Below, piece after piece: positions 25,860 to 36,843 of a stretch of 64,000 bases of DNA. Origin of the DNA: Streptomyces mangrovi (GTDB lineage Bacteria; Actinomycetota; Actinomycetes; Streptomycetales; Streptomycetaceae); contig NZ_FOSG01000020.1 of the NCBI RefSeq assembly GCF_900114215.1, positions 1-64,000 on the forward strand, written 5' to 3'. Under the pieces are notes generated by a model that was not told the DNA's origin, did not search any database, and saw nothing but the letters and a program-made list of their open reading frames with translations. How positions within the stretch are numbered: the first letter of the stretch is position 1; the number at the start of each line of letters is the position of its first letter. Both the position numbers and the translations under genes were made by a program.

Positions 25860-26534
25860 TCAGCGCGAGCGCTTCGCCAGCCGCTCCACGTCCAGCAGGA
25901 TGACCGCGCGGGCCTCCAGCCGCAGCCAGCCGCGGCTGGCGAAGTCGGCCAGCGCCTTGTTGACGGTCTCGCGGGACGCGCCGACGAGCTGGGCCAGCTC
26001 CTCCTGGGTGAGGTCGTGCACCACGTGGATGCCCTCCTCGGACTGCACGCCGAAGCGGCGCGACAGGTCCAGCAGCGCCTTGGCGACGCGGCCGGGCACA
26101 TCGGAGAAGACCAGGTCGGACATCGAGTCGTTGGTGCGCCGCAGGCGCCGGGCGACGGCGCGCAGCAGCGCAGTGGCGACCTCGGGGCGGGCGTTCAGCC
26201 AGGGCTGGAGGTCGCCGTGGCCCAGGCCGAAGAGCTTGACCTCGGTCAGCGCCGTGGCCGTGGCCGTACGGGGACCCGGGTCGAACAGGGACAGCTCGCC
26301 GATCAGCTCGCCGGGGCCGAGCACGGCCAGCATGTTCTCCCGGCCGTCCGGGGAGGTGCGGTGGAGCTTGACCTTGCCCTCGATCACGACGTAGAGCCGG
26401 TCCCCGGGGTCGCCCTCGTGGAACAGGGCCTCACCCCGCGCGAGCGTCGTCTCCGTCATGGAGGCACGCAGCTCGGCAGCCTGCTCGTCGTCAAGCGCCG
26501 CGAAGAGCGGGGCGCGCCGCAGAACGTCGTCCAC
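25860..26534 (-). CDS. crp: Crp/Fnr-family transcription regulator
   Basis: 224 residues from GTG 26534 (GGAGA 6 nt upstream; a longer frame to 26561 lacks a site). A cyclic-nucleotide-binding domain ([41 protein letters not shown]) is followed by the long helix and an HTH ([30 protein letters not shown]). The phosphate cassette [14 protein letters not shown] matches cAMP-type Crp. In S. coelicolor the corresponding Crp controls germination and secondary metabolism. It is divergent from nth. Confidence 0.93.
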   Translation of the reverse strand: MDDVLRRAPLFAALDDEQAAELRASMTETTLARGEALFHEGDPGDRLYVVIEGKVKLHRTSPDGRENMLAVLGPGELIGELSLFDPGPRTATATALTEVKLFGLGHGDLQPWLNARPEVATALLRAVARRLRRTNDSMSDLVFSDVPGRVAKALLDLSRRFGVQSEEGIHVVHDLTQEELAQLVGASRETVNKALADFASRGWLRLEARAVILLDVERLAKRSR

Positions 26535-26703
26535 GAGTTCTCTCCTTGTCCACGTGCCCACGGGTCTGTCGCCCCCATGATGCCGGACGGTGAAACAGTG
26601 CGATCAGTCACAAGTTTGACGCACCCGGCGTCCGGCGCGTGCGCCAGGGGTCCGATCGGGCCCCGAATCGGCGGTGAGCGGGGCGGATGTCGGCGCTCCC
26701 CCG

Positions 26704-26709
26704 TACGCT
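26704..26709 (+). promoter_or_regulatory. -10 element of the nth leader ORF
   Basis: TACGCT, 6 nt before the GTG at 26716, so transcription should begin at that codon. Confidence 0.5.
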
Positions 26710-26715
26710 GGCCGG

Positions 26716-26763
26716 GTGTCCAACACGCCGGTGAGACCGGACGGAAAGGGGGCGTACGGGTGA
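26716..26763 (+). CDS. 15-codon leaderless upstream ORF overlapping nth
   Basis: GTG 26716 to TGA 26763, peptide [22 protein letters not shown] -10 ends 6 nt before it. The stop overlaps the nth start as GTGA (26760-26763), so ribosomes that read this short frame would finish exactly where nth begins. The nth ribosome site (GGAAAGGGGG) lies within its last codons. It may set basal nth translation by coupling. Prediction from sequence layout only. Confidence 0.4.
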   Translation: MSNTPVRPDGKGAYG

Positions 26764-27644
26764 CGGTGTCCCGCGACCCATCCCAGGATTCCGCCGTGGG
26801 CGAACAAGTGTCCGCCGAACGGGTAACGCAGGCGAAGCCGCCGAAAACGGCCGGGGGAGGAAAGAAGAAGACGGGGAGCAGGCCGGAGACGCGGCTGGCC
26901 ATGGTCCGCCGCGCCCGGCGCATCAACCGCGAGCTGGCCGAGGTGTACTACTACGCCCACCCCGAGCTGGACTTCGACAACCCATTCCAGCTGCTGGTCG
27001 CCACCGTTCTCTCCGCCCAGACCACCGATCTGCGGGTCAACCAGACCACCCCCGCCCTCTTCGCCGCCTACCCCACGCCGGAGGAGATGGCCGCGGCCGA
27101 CCCCGAACGGCTGGAGGAGCTGATCCGGCCCACCGGCTTCTTCCGCAACAAGGCCAAGTCGCTGCTGGGACTCTCCGCGGCGCTGCGCGACCGTTTCGGC
27201 GGCGAGGTACCGGACAGCCTGGAGGACATGGTCTCCCTGCCCGGCGTCGGCCGTAAGACGGCACACGTGGTGCTGGGGAACGCCTTCGGCAGGCCGGGTC
27301 TGACGGTGGACACCCACTTCGGGCGGCTGGTGCGCCGCTGGCGGCTGACGGAGCAGACCGACCCGGAGAAGGTCGAGGCCGAGATCGCCGGGATCATCCC
27401 CAGGAGCGAGTGGACGATGTTCTCGCACCGGGTCGTCTTCCACGGCCGCCGCATCTGCCACTCCCGCAAGCCCGCCTGCGGCGCCTGCCCGATCACGCAC
27501 CTGTGCCCCTCGTACGGCGAGGGCGAGACGGATCCGGAGAAGGCGAAGAAGCTGCTGAAGTACGAGATGGGTGGCCTGCCCGGCCAGCGGCTCAAGCCGC
27601 CCGCGGACTATCCCGGGCAGCCGGCGCCGCCGCCGGGCGCCTGA
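26760..27644 (+). CDS. nth: Endonuclease III
   Basis: 294 residues from GTG 26760. A basic, disordered N-terminal stretch of about 45 residues precedes the HhH-GPD domain. [13 protein letters not shown], the helix-hairpin-helix [14 protein letters not shown] with the catalytic Lys, and [11 protein letters not shown] with the catalytic Asp are visible. The four-Cys iron-sulfur loop is C-x6-C-x2-C-x5-C ([17 protein letters not shown]). It removes oxidised pyrimidines and nicks abasic sites in base-excision repair. A Nudix gene follows 11 nt later. Confidence 0.95.
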   Translation: MTVSRDPSQDSAVGEQVSAERVTQAKPPKTAGGGKKKTGSRPETRLAMVRRARRINRELAEVYYYAHPELDFDNPFQLLVATVLSAQTTDLRVNQTTPALFAAYPTPEEMAAADPERLEELIRPTGFFRNKAKSLLGLSAALRDRFGGEVPDSLEDMVSLPGVGRKTAHVVLGNAFGRPGLTVDTHFGRLVRRWRLTEQTDPEKVEAEIAGIIPRSEWTMFSHRVVFHGRRICHSRKPACGACPITHLCPSYGEGETDPEKAKKLLKYEMGGLPGQRLKPPADYPGQPAPPPGA

Positions 27645-27655
27645 GCGGAGCGCGG

Positions 27656-28417
27656 ATGAGAGAAGCACAGGAGAAGCGCCGGAGTCCCGTCGCCGCTCCG
27701 GCCGCCGGCCCGGTGGCCGTCACCGACCAGGGGCTGCCGGACTGGCTGCGCCCGGTGGCCGACGCGGCCTCGACGGTGCGGGCGCGGCAGCTCAGCCGCT
27801 TCCTGCCGCCCAGCGACGGGGGCGGACGGCAGTCCGCGGTCCTGGTGCTCTTCGGCGAGGGCGGCGGGGGCGCCGGCGGTGGAGCGGGTGGCGGGAGCGG
27901 AGCGGGGGCCGGGCCGGAGCTGCTGCTGATGGAGCGGTCCTCCAGCCTCCGGTCGCACGCCGGGCAGCCGTCCTTCCCCGGCGGCGCCCTCGACCCGGAG
28001 GACGGCGACCCCGAGGGCGACGGGCCGCTGCGCGCCGCGCTGCGGGAGGCGGAGGAGGAGACCGGGCTCGACCCGTCCGGGGTGCAGGTCTTCGGGCGGC
28101 TGCCGCGCGTCTACATCCCGGTGAGCGGATTCGTCGTCACGCCCGTACTGGGGTGGTGGAGGGAGCCGAGCCCGGTGGCGCCGGTGGACCCGGCCGAGAC
28201 GGCCCGGGTCTTCACCACGCCCGTGGCCGACCTCGCCGACCCGGCGAACCGTGCCACGGCCAGACACCCCAGCGGCTACCGCGGTCCGTGCTTCCTCGTC
28301 AGCGACGCGCTGGTGTGGGGCTTCACGGCCGGGATCATCGACCGGATCCTGCACTTCGCCGGATGGGAGCGGCCGTGGGACACCGACCGCAGCGTCCCTC
28401 TCGACTGGCACGCGTGA
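27656..28417 (+). CDS. Nudix hydrolase, CoA pyrophosphatase type
   Basis: 253 residues. The CoA-pyrophosphatase signature LLMERSSSLRSHAGQPSFPGGALD precedes the Nudix helix (ALREAEEETGLD). A Gly-rich insertion (about residues 63-82) interrupts the first strand region and is probably a loop expanded by repeats. The likely reaction is cleavage of CoA or its derivatives to phosphopantetheine and 3',5'-ADP. It lies between nth and the membrane protease, all in one direction with short gaps. Confidence 0.88.
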   Translation: MREAQEKRRSPVAAPAAGPVAVTDQGLPDWLRPVADAASTVRARQLSRFLPPSDGGGRQSAVLVLFGEGGGGAGGGAGGGSGAGAGPELLLMERSSSLRSHAGQPSFPGGALDPEDGDPEGDGPLRAALREAEEETGLDPSGVQVFGRLPRVYIPVSGFVVTPVLGWWREPSPVAPVDPAETARVFTTPVADLADPANRATARHPSGYRGPCFLVSDALVWGFTAGIIDRILHFAGWERPWDTDRSVPLDWHA

Positions 28418-28430
28418 GACGGTGGGCGAC

Positions 28431-29630
28431 GTGAACGTGCTGGACGTACTGCTGCTGCTCTCCGCGGTCTGGTTCGCGGTCGTGGGCTACCGCCAGGGTT
28501 TCGTGGTCGGTGTGCTGTCGGTCGCCGGTTTCCTCGGGGGCGGGCTCGCGGCGGTCCATCTGCTGCCGCTCGTCTGGAACGAGTTCACCGACGGCGTGTC
28601 ACCGGGAACGGCGGGTGCGATCGCGGTGGTGGCGGTGGTGATCGTGTGTGCTTCGGTCGGCCAGGCGTTCACCACCCATCTGGGCAACCGGCTGCGCCGG
28701 CACATCACCTGGTCGCCGGCCCGGGCCCTGGACGCGTCCGGCGGCGCACTGGTGAACGTCGTGGCCATGCTGCTGGTCGCCTGGCTGATCGGCTCGCTGC
28801 TGGCCTCCACGGCCGTGCCCGTCGTCGCCCGGGAGGTACGCGGCTCCGCGGTGCTGCACGGGGTCTCCCGGGCACTGCCGGACAGCGCCGACACCTGGTT
28901 CACCGACTTCACCTCGGTGCTCGCGCGCAACGGCTTCCCGCAGGTCTTCTCGCCGTTCGCCAACGAGCCGATCACCTCGGTGGAGCCGCCGGACCCGGCC
29001 CTGGCCGGCAGCCCGGCCGTGGCCCGCGCCAAGCGGTCCATCGTCAAGGTCCTGGGCACCGCGCAGAGCTGCGGCAAGGTGCTGGAGGGCACCGGCTTCG
29101 TCTTCGACCGCGGCCGGGTGATGACCAACGCGCACGTGGTCGGCGGCGTCGACGAGCCGACCGTGCAGGTCGGCGGCGAGGGCAGGCTCCACGACGCCAC
29201 GGTCGTCCTCTACGACTGGGAGCGCGACATCGCCGTACTCGACGTGCCGTCACTGCAGGCGCCGGCGCTGCGGTTCGTGGAGGACGACGCGGAGACCGGC
29301 GACGACGCGATCGTCGCGGGCTTCCCGGAGAACGGCGGGTTCGACGTCCGCTCCGCGCGGGTACGCGGCCGTATCCAGGCGACCGGCCCGGACATCTACC
29401 ACCGGGGCACGGTGCGCCGCGACGTCTACTCCCTGCACGCCATGGTCCGGCAGGGCAACTCCGGCGGCCCGCTGCTGACGCCCGACGGCAGGGTCTACGG
29501 CGTCATCTTCGCCAAGTCCCTGGAGAACGAGAGCACCGGCTACGCGCTCACCAACGACGAGATCCGCCAGGACATCCTGCAGGGGCGGGCGTCCCGGGGG
29601 CCGGTGGACAGCCAGGGATGCGCGATGTGA
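28431..29630 (+). CDS. MarP-like membrane serine protease
   Basis: 399 residues from GTG 28431. The N-terminal CvpA-like domain has four membrane segments (VLLLLSAVWFAVVGY, VLSVAGFLGGGLAAVHLL, AIAVVAVVIVCASVGQAF, LLVAWLIGSLLAS). A trypsin-like domain follows with His in TNAHVVGG, Asp in ERDIAVLDV and Ser in RQGNSGGPLL. This is the layout of Mycobacterium tuberculosis MarP (Rv3671c), a periplasmic protease needed for acid resistance, which also lies beside nth and a Nudix gene. Confidence 0.92.
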   Translation: MNVLDVLLLLSAVWFAVVGYRQGFVVGVLSVAGFLGGGLAAVHLLPLVWNEFTDGVSPGTAGAIAVVAVVIVCASVGQAFTTHLGNRLRRHITWSPARALDASGGALVNVVAMLLVAWLIGSLLASTAVPVVAREVRGSAVLHGVSRALPDSADTWFTDFTSVLARNGFPQVFSPFANEPITSVEPPDPALAGSPAVARAKRSIVKVLGTAQSCGKVLEGTGFVFDRGRVMTNAHVVGGVDEPTVQVGGEGRLHDATVVLYDWERDIAVLDVPSLQAPALRFVEDDAETGDDAIVAGFPENGGFDVRSARVRGRIQATGPDIYHRGTVRRDVYSLHAMVRQGNSGGPLLTPDGRVYGVIFAKSLENESTGYALTNDEIRQDILQGRASRGPVDSQGCAM

Positions 29631-29728
29631 GGACCGGCTTCCGCCCGGTCCCGGGCCGTCTCCGGTCCTGCCCTCCGTCCTGCCCTTCGGGCCCCGCCGC
29701 CCGGGGCTCCGGCTGCCCGGCCCCTGTT

Positions 29729-29767
29729 CTGCCGCCCGCCGCTGAACAGGTGGCCGGAGGGCGGCAG
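29729..29767. terminator. Possible terminator downstream of the protease gene
   Basis: CTGCCGCCC (29729-29737) can pair with GGGCGGCAG (29759-29767). It lies between the protease gene and the small minus-strand frame at 29816. Confidence 0.4.
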
Positions 29768-29815
29768 GGGACCGGAGGAGAACCGGGCGGTGCGGCGGAT
29801 GCGCGGCGGGCGGCG

Positions 29816-30010
29816 TCAGCCGCGCGTATGGCGCAGCCGCGCGCCCACCCAGCGGGCACGGCGGCGCAGAATGTGAGGGATGCCGAGCTCGGGATCGCGG
29901 AGATCGCCGAGATCGCGGTGGTCCCGCGCGGAGCGCGGGGGCGAGCCCTGCGCGCTGCTCTGTTCCCGGATGTCGCGTGACACGTCACGGTAGTCGTGCG
30001 TCCAACCCAT
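29816..30010 (-). CDS. Possible small basic protein
   Basis: 64 residues starting MGWTHDYRDVSRDIREQ and ending in a basic helix (PHILRRRARWVGARLRHTRG). The composition, with many Asp and Arg, looks more like a real small protein than a GC-driven shadow, and no other gene covers it. GGAG lies only 2 nt before the ATG, so the start is weak. No known family. Confidence 0.4.
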   Translation of the reverse strand: MGWTHDYRDVSRDIREQSSAQGSPPRSARDHRDLGDLRDPELGIPHILRRRARWVGARLRHTRG

Positions 30011-30092
30011 ACTCCGGACTCTGCCCGTGCCTCAAGGTCGGTAACCGCCCAATGGTCCGTCAATTGGCCTATGCGTGCGTCACGTGCACTTA

Positions 30093-31166
30093 TCATCGGT
30101 CCGGTTCGGGGTCCTTCAGCCAGTCGACGAGTTCGCTCGTGAACGCCTTCGGATCCTCCTCGTGGGGGAAGTGGCCCAGCCCGTCGAACAGCCGCCAGCG
30201 GTACGGGGCCTCCACGTACTCGCCCGAGCCCGCCGCGCTGCGGGTGCGCATCACCGGGTCGAGTGAACCGTGCAGATGGAGGGTGGGGACACGGACCGGC
30301 CGCTTCATACGGCGGTTGAACTGGAACCCGTCCAGACGTGCCAGCGAGCGGACCATCCACCGGTACGGCTCGATCGAGCAGTGCGCGGTGGAGGGGACGC
30401 ACATCGCCCGCCGGTAGACCTCGACCGCGTCGTCCTCCGGCGGCCGGGGCCCGGACCACTCCCGCAGCAGGCGGCCGACCAGCGCCCCGTCGTCCGCCAC
30501 CAGCCGCCGCTCGGGGACCCAGGGGCTCTGGAAGCCCCATACGTACGCCCCGGCCGCCGTCTGCCGCAGGTCGCCCAGCATGGCCGCGCGCCAGCGGCGC
30601 GGGTGCGGCATCGAGGCCACTGCCAGGCGCCGGACCAGCTTCGGGCGCATCACCGCCGCCGTCCACGCCAGGTAACCGCCCAGGTCATGGCCGACGAGAG
30701 CGGCGTCGGGCTCGCCCAGGGAGCGGATCACACCGGTGACGTCGAGCGCGAGGTTGGCCGGGTCGTAGCCGCGGGGGGTGCGGTCGCTGCCGCCCACGCC
30801 CCTCAGGTCCATCGCGACCGCGCGGTAGCCCGCCTCGGCGAGGGCGGGCAGCTGGTGCCGCCAGGCCCACCAGAACTGCGGAAAGCCGTGCAGCAGCAGC
30901 ACCAGCGGTCCCTCGCCCATCTCGGCGATGTGGAAACGCGCACCGTTGGCGGCGACGTCCCGGTGTGTCCAGGGGCCGTCCATCCGGACGGAGGAGGAGG
31001 GGAGGCCGGAGTGGTTCACGCCTGCCGTGCCCGCCGTTGCCGTACCTGCCGTTGCCGTACCTGCCGTTGCCGTACCTGCCGTGTCGCTCATCTCTGCCGT
31101 GCTCGCCGCCGTGTCTGCCGTGCCCGCGCCGTCCGCGCCGACCGTGCCGTCCGTGCTGTCCGTCAT
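30093..31166 (-). CDS. Alpha/beta hydrolase, epoxide hydrolase-like
   Basis: 357 residues. The first 60 are low-complexity, including repeated TATAG units. The alpha/beta-hydrolase fold starts at VLLLHGFPQFWWAWRHQLP (oxyanion HGFP); nucleophile Asp in VGHDLGGYLAW; acid and base Asp in HGSLDPVM and His in DGLGHFPHEEDP. Asp as nucleophile in HDxGG is typical of epoxide hydrolases and haloalkane dehalogenases. Its start overlaps the holin-like gene end (ATGA), so the two are co-expressed. Confidence 0.85.
   Translation of the reverse strand: MTDSTDGTVGADGAGTADTAASTAEMSDTAGTATAGTATAGTATAGTAGVNHSGLPSSSVRMDGPWTHRDVAANGARFHIAEMGEGPLVLLLHGFPQFWWAWRHQLPALAEAGYRAVAMDLRGVGGSDRTPRGYDPANLALDVTGVIRSLGEPDAALVGHDLGGYLAWTAAVMRPKLVRRLAVASMPHPRRWRAAMLGDLRQTAAGAYVWGFQSPWVPERRLVADDGALVGRLLREWSGPRPPEDDAVEVYRRAMCVPSTAHCSIEPYRWMVRSLARLDGFQFNRRMKRPVRVPTLHLHGSLDPVMRTRSAAGSGEYVEAPYRWRLFDGLGHFPHEEDPKAFTSELVDWLKDPEPDR
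31031..31086 (-). repeat. 15-bp tandem repeats encoding TATAG units
   Basis: About three and a half copies of CCTGCCGTTGCCGTA within the hydrolase N-terminus. Copy number could vary between strains by slippage without breaking the frame. Confidence 0.7.
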
Positions 31167-31645
31167 GCGGAAGAGCGTGTCACGTGCTCGACGGCCGTGG
31201 TCTCCGTCTCGGCGGACTTGGGCTCCGTCCGCGCGCCCGGAACGGCTCGGGGGTGGGGCTTGACGCCCGACAGCACGGCCGCCGACTGCTTGGCCGAGGC
31301 GATCGAGCGCTCGGGCGGCCTGACCTTGGACAGCTTGGCCTTGGCCAGCAGCAGGAGCATGAGCGCGACCAGCAGGTACACGCCCCCCACGATGGTGAAC
31401 GACCAGGCGAGCCCGAGCCCCAGGTTGTGGATGCCGTAGGCCGCGGCGAAGCTGAAGACCGGCAGCGAGAAGAGCGCGAGGATGCCCGCGGCGACTGCCG
31501 CGCCGCTGCCGATCGCGCCGCGCTTGACGTCCTGCCGCAGCTCGGCCTTGGCCAGCGCGATCTCCTCGTGGACCAGTGCGGACAGTTCGGTCGTCGCCGA
31601 GGCGACCAGCTGACCGATGCTGCGGCCGTCGTCGGCTGGGCTCAT
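31163..31645 (-). CDS. Phage-holin-family membrane protein
   Basis: 160 residues. An N-terminal amphipathic helix (SIGQLVASATTELSALVHEEIALAKAELRQD) is followed by two membrane segments (AAVAAGILALFSLPVFSFAAAYGI and LAWSFTIVGGVYLLVALMLLLLA) and a basic tail. This fits the DUF1469/PF07332 'putative actinobacterial holin-X' family, which has no proven phage role. It precedes the hydrolase with an ATGA overlap. Confidence 0.85.
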   Translation of the reverse strand: MSPADDGRSIGQLVASATTELSALVHEEIALAKAELRQDVKRGAIGSGAAVAAGILALFSLPVFSFAAAYGIHNLGLGLAWSFTIVGGVYLLVALMLLLLAKAKLSKVRPPERSIASAKQSAAVLSGVKPHPRAVPGARTEPKSAETETTAVEHVTRSSA

Positions 31646-31772
31646 CTCATGCTTCCTCTCGTCGTGTCGGTCGATGGCTCTGCGCCAGGGTCTGCATCAT
31701 GCCGGACCGCGGTGCCCGCCGTCGCACACGGTGTCGGCGAGCCGCCTGTGCGCGGGCTGCCGCAGCAGCGGA

Positions 31773-31816
31773 CAGGGGCGCCCGGCCACCGTGTGCGCGG
31801 TGGCCGGGCGCCCCTG
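31773..31816 (-). terminator. acs terminator
   Basis: Perfect 19-bp arms (31773-31791 and 31798-31816) around a 6-nt loop, just downstream of acs. Confidence 0.8.
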
Positions 31817-31836
31817 TGGAAGGGTCCGGTGCCGGA

Positions 31837-33801
<1,965 letters not shown>

Positions 33802-34381
33802 GACATCTCCCTTTCCCAGGGTGTCCGGTGTGTCCCGCGTCATAGCAGACCAGCCCTTGTCGTCCCCTGACAAGGGTTGTCCGTCAAGTGGTGTAGACCT
33901 CTTGCGCTCAGGGGTCGACACTCGTCGGTGAGCGGCCGACGAGCGGTCGAACGGCTTGTTTCCGTGATCTTCGTCCCGCCGCGGGCCGCCGTTCTCCCGC
34001 TGTGTGCGGGGTCGCTCGGGCGACGGCCGCGCGGGGGCGCACGGGAGTGAAGGCCGACACCTCGTCTCCGTCCCCCGTTGCCCGGACAGTCCGGTGCGTA
34101 CGCCTGTGTCTCACCGGCGTGGAAGTACATTCCATGCGACCCCGGCGAGCCCTCGGGCAGCTGCCGGGCCTTACACGGATGGGCCTGCGGGTGGCCGGAT
34201 GGCCGGAAAGCCGGAGGGCCGGAGAGGGGGTCGAGGCAATCGGGCTCACTGTTCACACCCGAGGGTGAATAAGTCATAGGAACCGGTCTCCTCGCTTGCG
34301 CCTCTCACAGTGCGTGTGAGGTTGGTCGCAGGCCGAACGAATCGGCCGGAAGAGCGCGAAAGCGACGACGGAGGCGATGAG
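33802..34381. promoter_or_regulatory. Divergent regulatory region between acs and the lipoprotein gene
   Basis: About 580 bases without a supported gene. It contains the dre-like dyad (33887-33902) and an 8-bp inverted repeat CCCTTGTC-N7-GACAAGGG (33854-33876) close to acs. Several short frames on both strands look non-coding. Confidence 0.55.
33887..33902. promoter_or_regulatory. dre-like (GntR/DasR) operator upstream of acs
   Basis: AGTGGTGTAGACCTCT matches the DasR-type consensus A(G/C)TGGTCTAGACCA(G/C)T at 14 of 16 positions, 86 bases before the acs start. Regulation by a HutC/DasR-type GntR protein would tie acetate use to aminosugar supply. Candidate only. Confidence 0.45.
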
Positions 34382-35641
34382 GTGGAGAGCATGGGAGTCG
34401 CGAGGAGGCTGACCAGAGGCGCTGCGGGAGCGGCCGTACTGACCGTGCTGGCGGTCGGTTGCTCGAGCTCGTCCCCGAGCGTGTCGAAGGACGAGGGCCG
34501 CGCGAACAAGGACGGGCGGAAGGCGAAGCCCGCGGGCAGGGTCGAGCTCATAGGCGACGGCTCCACCGCCTACATAGGCGCCCAGCCGAACCAGCCCGAG
34601 TTCGGGCGTCTGAAGCCCGGCGACAAGCCTCCGCAGTTCGTCGTCTTCTCCTGGGACGGCGCGGGGGAGGACAGCAAGAAGCTCTTCTCGCACTTCCGCG
34701 AGGTGGGAAGGAAGTACGACGCGCACATGACGTACTTCCTCAGCGGCGTGTACGTGCTGCCCGAGGACGAGGCCCACCGCTACGAGCCCCCCGGCCGCGG
34801 CCGGGGTGCCTCGGACATCGGCTACCTCAAGGACGAGAACATACGGGCCACACTGGAGCAGCTCCGCGGCGCCTGGCTCGAGGGGAACGAGATAGGCACC
34901 CACTTCAACGGCCACTTCTGCGGGGCGAACGGCGTCGGCAGCTGGACGCCCGAGCAGTGGAAGAGCGAGATCGAACAGGCCAAGTGGTTCGTGAAGAACT
35001 GGAAGACCACGACCGGCTGGAAGGACCTGGAGCCCCTCCCCTTCGACTACGACCGGGAACTGGTCGGCGGCCGCACCCCCTGCCTGGAGGGCCGCGAGAA
35101 CCTTCTCCCCGCCGCGAAGGAGATGGGCTTCCGCTACGACTCCTCCGGCAACGGCACCCAGGTCTGGCCCGACAAGGAGGGCGGTCTGTGGGACCTGCCG
35201 CTCCAGCAGGTGCCGATGCCCGGGCGTTCCTTCGAGACGCTCGCGATGGACTACAACTTCCTGGCCAACCAGTCGGGGACGGTCAACGGTGATCCGGCGC
35301 AGCGCGAGGCCTGGGGGCGCCAGATGCGCGACGGCCTGCTGGAGGGCTTCGACCGCGCGTACGACGGCAACCGCGCACCGCTGATCATCGGCAACCACTT
35401 CGAGGGCTGGAACGGCGGCGTCTACATGAAGGCCGTCGAGGACGTCATCAAGAAGGTGTGCCCCATGGCCGACGTGCACTGCGTCTCCTTCAGGCAGCTC
35501 GTCGACTGGCTCGACGCCCAGGACCCGCGGATCCTGGAGAGGCTCCGCACGCTCGGGGTGGGGCAGGCGCCCGAGGGCGGATGGAAGAGGTTCCTGACCG
35601 CCCCCTCGACGGCGGTCCCCTCCCGGCCCTCCGACACGTAG
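34382..35641 (+). CDS. Polysaccharide deacetylase-like lipoprotein
   Basis: 419 residues from GTG 34382 (GGAGG 7 nt upstream; ATG 34391 is the alternative). The signal peptide ends in lipobox LAVGC. The mature protein begins with a charged linker. A NodB-like fold is suggested by FVVFSWDGAGED at the first strand, HMTYFLSGVYV, and NEIGTHFNGHFC in place of the metal HxxxH. The deacetylase metal triad is altered, so activity is uncertain. It lies between acs and the ParA-like gene. Confidence 0.75.
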   Translation: MESMGVARRLTRGAAGAAVLTVLAVGCSSSSPSVSKDEGRANKDGRKAKPAGRVELIGDGSTAYIGAQPNQPEFGRLKPGDKPPQFVVFSWDGAGEDSKKLFSHFREVGRKYDAHMTYFLSGVYVLPEDEAHRYEPPGRGRGASDIGYLKDENIRATLEQLRGAWLEGNEIGTHFNGHFCGANGVGSWTPEQWKSEIEQAKWFVKNWKTTTGWKDLEPLPFDYDRELVGGRTPCLEGRENLLPAAKEMGFRYDSSGNGTQVWPDKEGGLWDLPLQQVPMPGRSFETLAMDYNFLANQSGTVNGDPAQREAWGRQMRDGLLEGFDRAYDGNRAPLIIGNHFEGWNGGVYMKAVEDVIKKVCPMADVHCVSFRQLVDWLDAQDPRILERLRTLGVGQAPEGGWKRFLTAPSTAVPSRPSDT

Positions 35642-35737
35642 ACCCCCGGCCCTCCGGCACGTGGACCCCCGGCCCGGCATTCCTGTGGAAGCTGTGCGGC
35701 CGGAGCCGGGACCGGAGGGGCGGGGACGGGAGCCGGC

Positions 35738-36739
35738 TCAGACCGCCCGGGAGGCGGGGGCCGGCGCCTCACGGAGTACGAAGGCGGGGTCGACCTGGGC
35801 CGCCAAGTCGGCTCCCGTCTTCGCGTTGCCCCAGCTCTCGGCGTTCTTCAGGTGGAAGTGCACCATCTGCCGGGTGTAGCGCTCCCAGTCGCGCAGCCCG
35901 TACGACGCGTCCGCCGTCTCCTGCATCATGCGCAGCGCCTTGTGGTTCGCGTCCTCCAGCTCGGAGAAGGGCCGGACACGGCCCTTCTCCATCGCGCGCA
36001 CCCAGTCGGAGTGCCCGACTGTCACCAGCAGGTCGTCCCCGGCCTCCGCGTGCAGGAAGTCCAGGTCGTCCTGGCCCTGTACCTTGTTGCCCACCACACG
36101 CAGCTGGACGTCGTAGTCCCGGGCGTACTCCTTGTACTGCCGGTAGACCGCCATGCCCTTGCGGGTCGGCTCGGCCACCAGGAACGTCATGTCGAAGCGT
36201 GTGAACATCCCGGAGGCGAAGGAGTCCGAGCCCGCCGTCATGTCGACGACCACGAACTCCCCGCGCCCGTCGACCAGATGGTTCAGGCACAGCTCGACGG
36301 CGCCGACCTTGGAGTGGTAGCAGGCCACGCCCAGATCCGCCTCGGTGAAGGGGCCGGTGGCCAGCAGCCGTACCTCGCCGCCCTCGGGGACGCCGCCGGG
36401 CCGGACGCGGCGGGCGCAGGCGCCGTACACGGGATTGTCCTCGGTGATCCGCAGCAGCCGGGATCCCTCACCGGGCGGAGTCGTCTTGATCATCGTCCCG
36501 GCCGAGGCGATCCGGGGGTTGGTGCCGCGCAGGTAATCCTTGATCAGCGGCAGGTGGGCGCCCATCGCGGGCAGGGCGGCCGCCTCCTCCTCGTCCAGGC
36601 CCAGCGCGACGCCCAGGTGCTGGTTGATGTCGGCGTCCACGGCGACGACGGGAAGGTGCTGGGCGGCGAGGTGACGGACGAACAGCGAGGACAGCGTCGT
36701 CTTGCCGCTGCCGCCCTTTCCTACGAAAGCGATTTTCAT
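35738..36739 (-). CDS. CooC/ParA-like P-loop ATPase
   Basis: 333 residues. Deviant Walker A GKGGSGKTTLSSLF at residues 7-20, DADINQHLG after strand 2, FVVVDMTAGSDSFASG at Walker B. It resembles CooC-type nickel-insertion ATPases and MinD/ParA proteins. No metal enzyme genes are near. It may act in cofactor insertion or positioning; both are family-based guesses. TACGCT at 36747-36752 lies 7 nt before the ATG, so the mRNA is probably leaderless. Confidence 0.85.
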   Translation of the reverse strand: MKIAFVGKGGSGKTTLSSLFVRHLAAQHLPVVAVDADINQHLGVALGLDEEEAAALPAMGAHLPLIKDYLRGTNPRIASAGTMIKTTPPGEGSRLLRITEDNPVYGACARRVRPGGVPEGGEVRLLATGPFTEADLGVACYHSKVGAVELCLNHLVDGRGEFVVVDMTAGSDSFASGMFTRFDMTFLVAEPTRKGMAVYRQYKEYARDYDVQLRVVGNKVQGQDDLDFLHAEAGDDLLVTVGHSDWVRAMEKGRVRPFSELEDANHKALRMMQETADASYGLRDWERYTRQMVHFHLKNAESWGNAKTGADLAAQVDPAFVLREAPAPASRAV

Positions 36740-36746
36740 GGTCGGA

Positions 36747-36752
36747 AGCGTA
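36747..36752 (-). promoter_or_regulatory. -10 element of ParA-like gene (leaderless)
   Basis: TACGCT on the minus strand, 7 nt before ATG 36739. Confidence 0.5.
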
Positions 36753-36831
36753 GTGGGGCGCCCGCGGTACGGAGGGGGGCCGCGTGAAGAAGACCACTCG
36801 ATCGTGGGGCGTTCACGCCGCCGGGGGTGCG

Positions 36832-36837
36832 TAGGGT
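36832..36837 (+). promoter_or_regulatory. -10 element of Fic-like gene (leaderless)
   Basis: TAGGGT, 6 nt before ATG 36844, divergent from the element at 36747. Confidence 0.5.
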
Positions 36838-36843
36838 CTAGGC

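Noticed and set aside
31031-31086. CRISPR-like array
   Set aside because: The short direct repeats here and at 43669, 51970 and 62222 are contiguous tandem units without spacers, so they are not CRISPR.
31163-31645. Prophage signal from the holin-like protein
   Set aside because: The family name is historical; it is a common actinobacterial membrane protein and there are no phage genes nearby.
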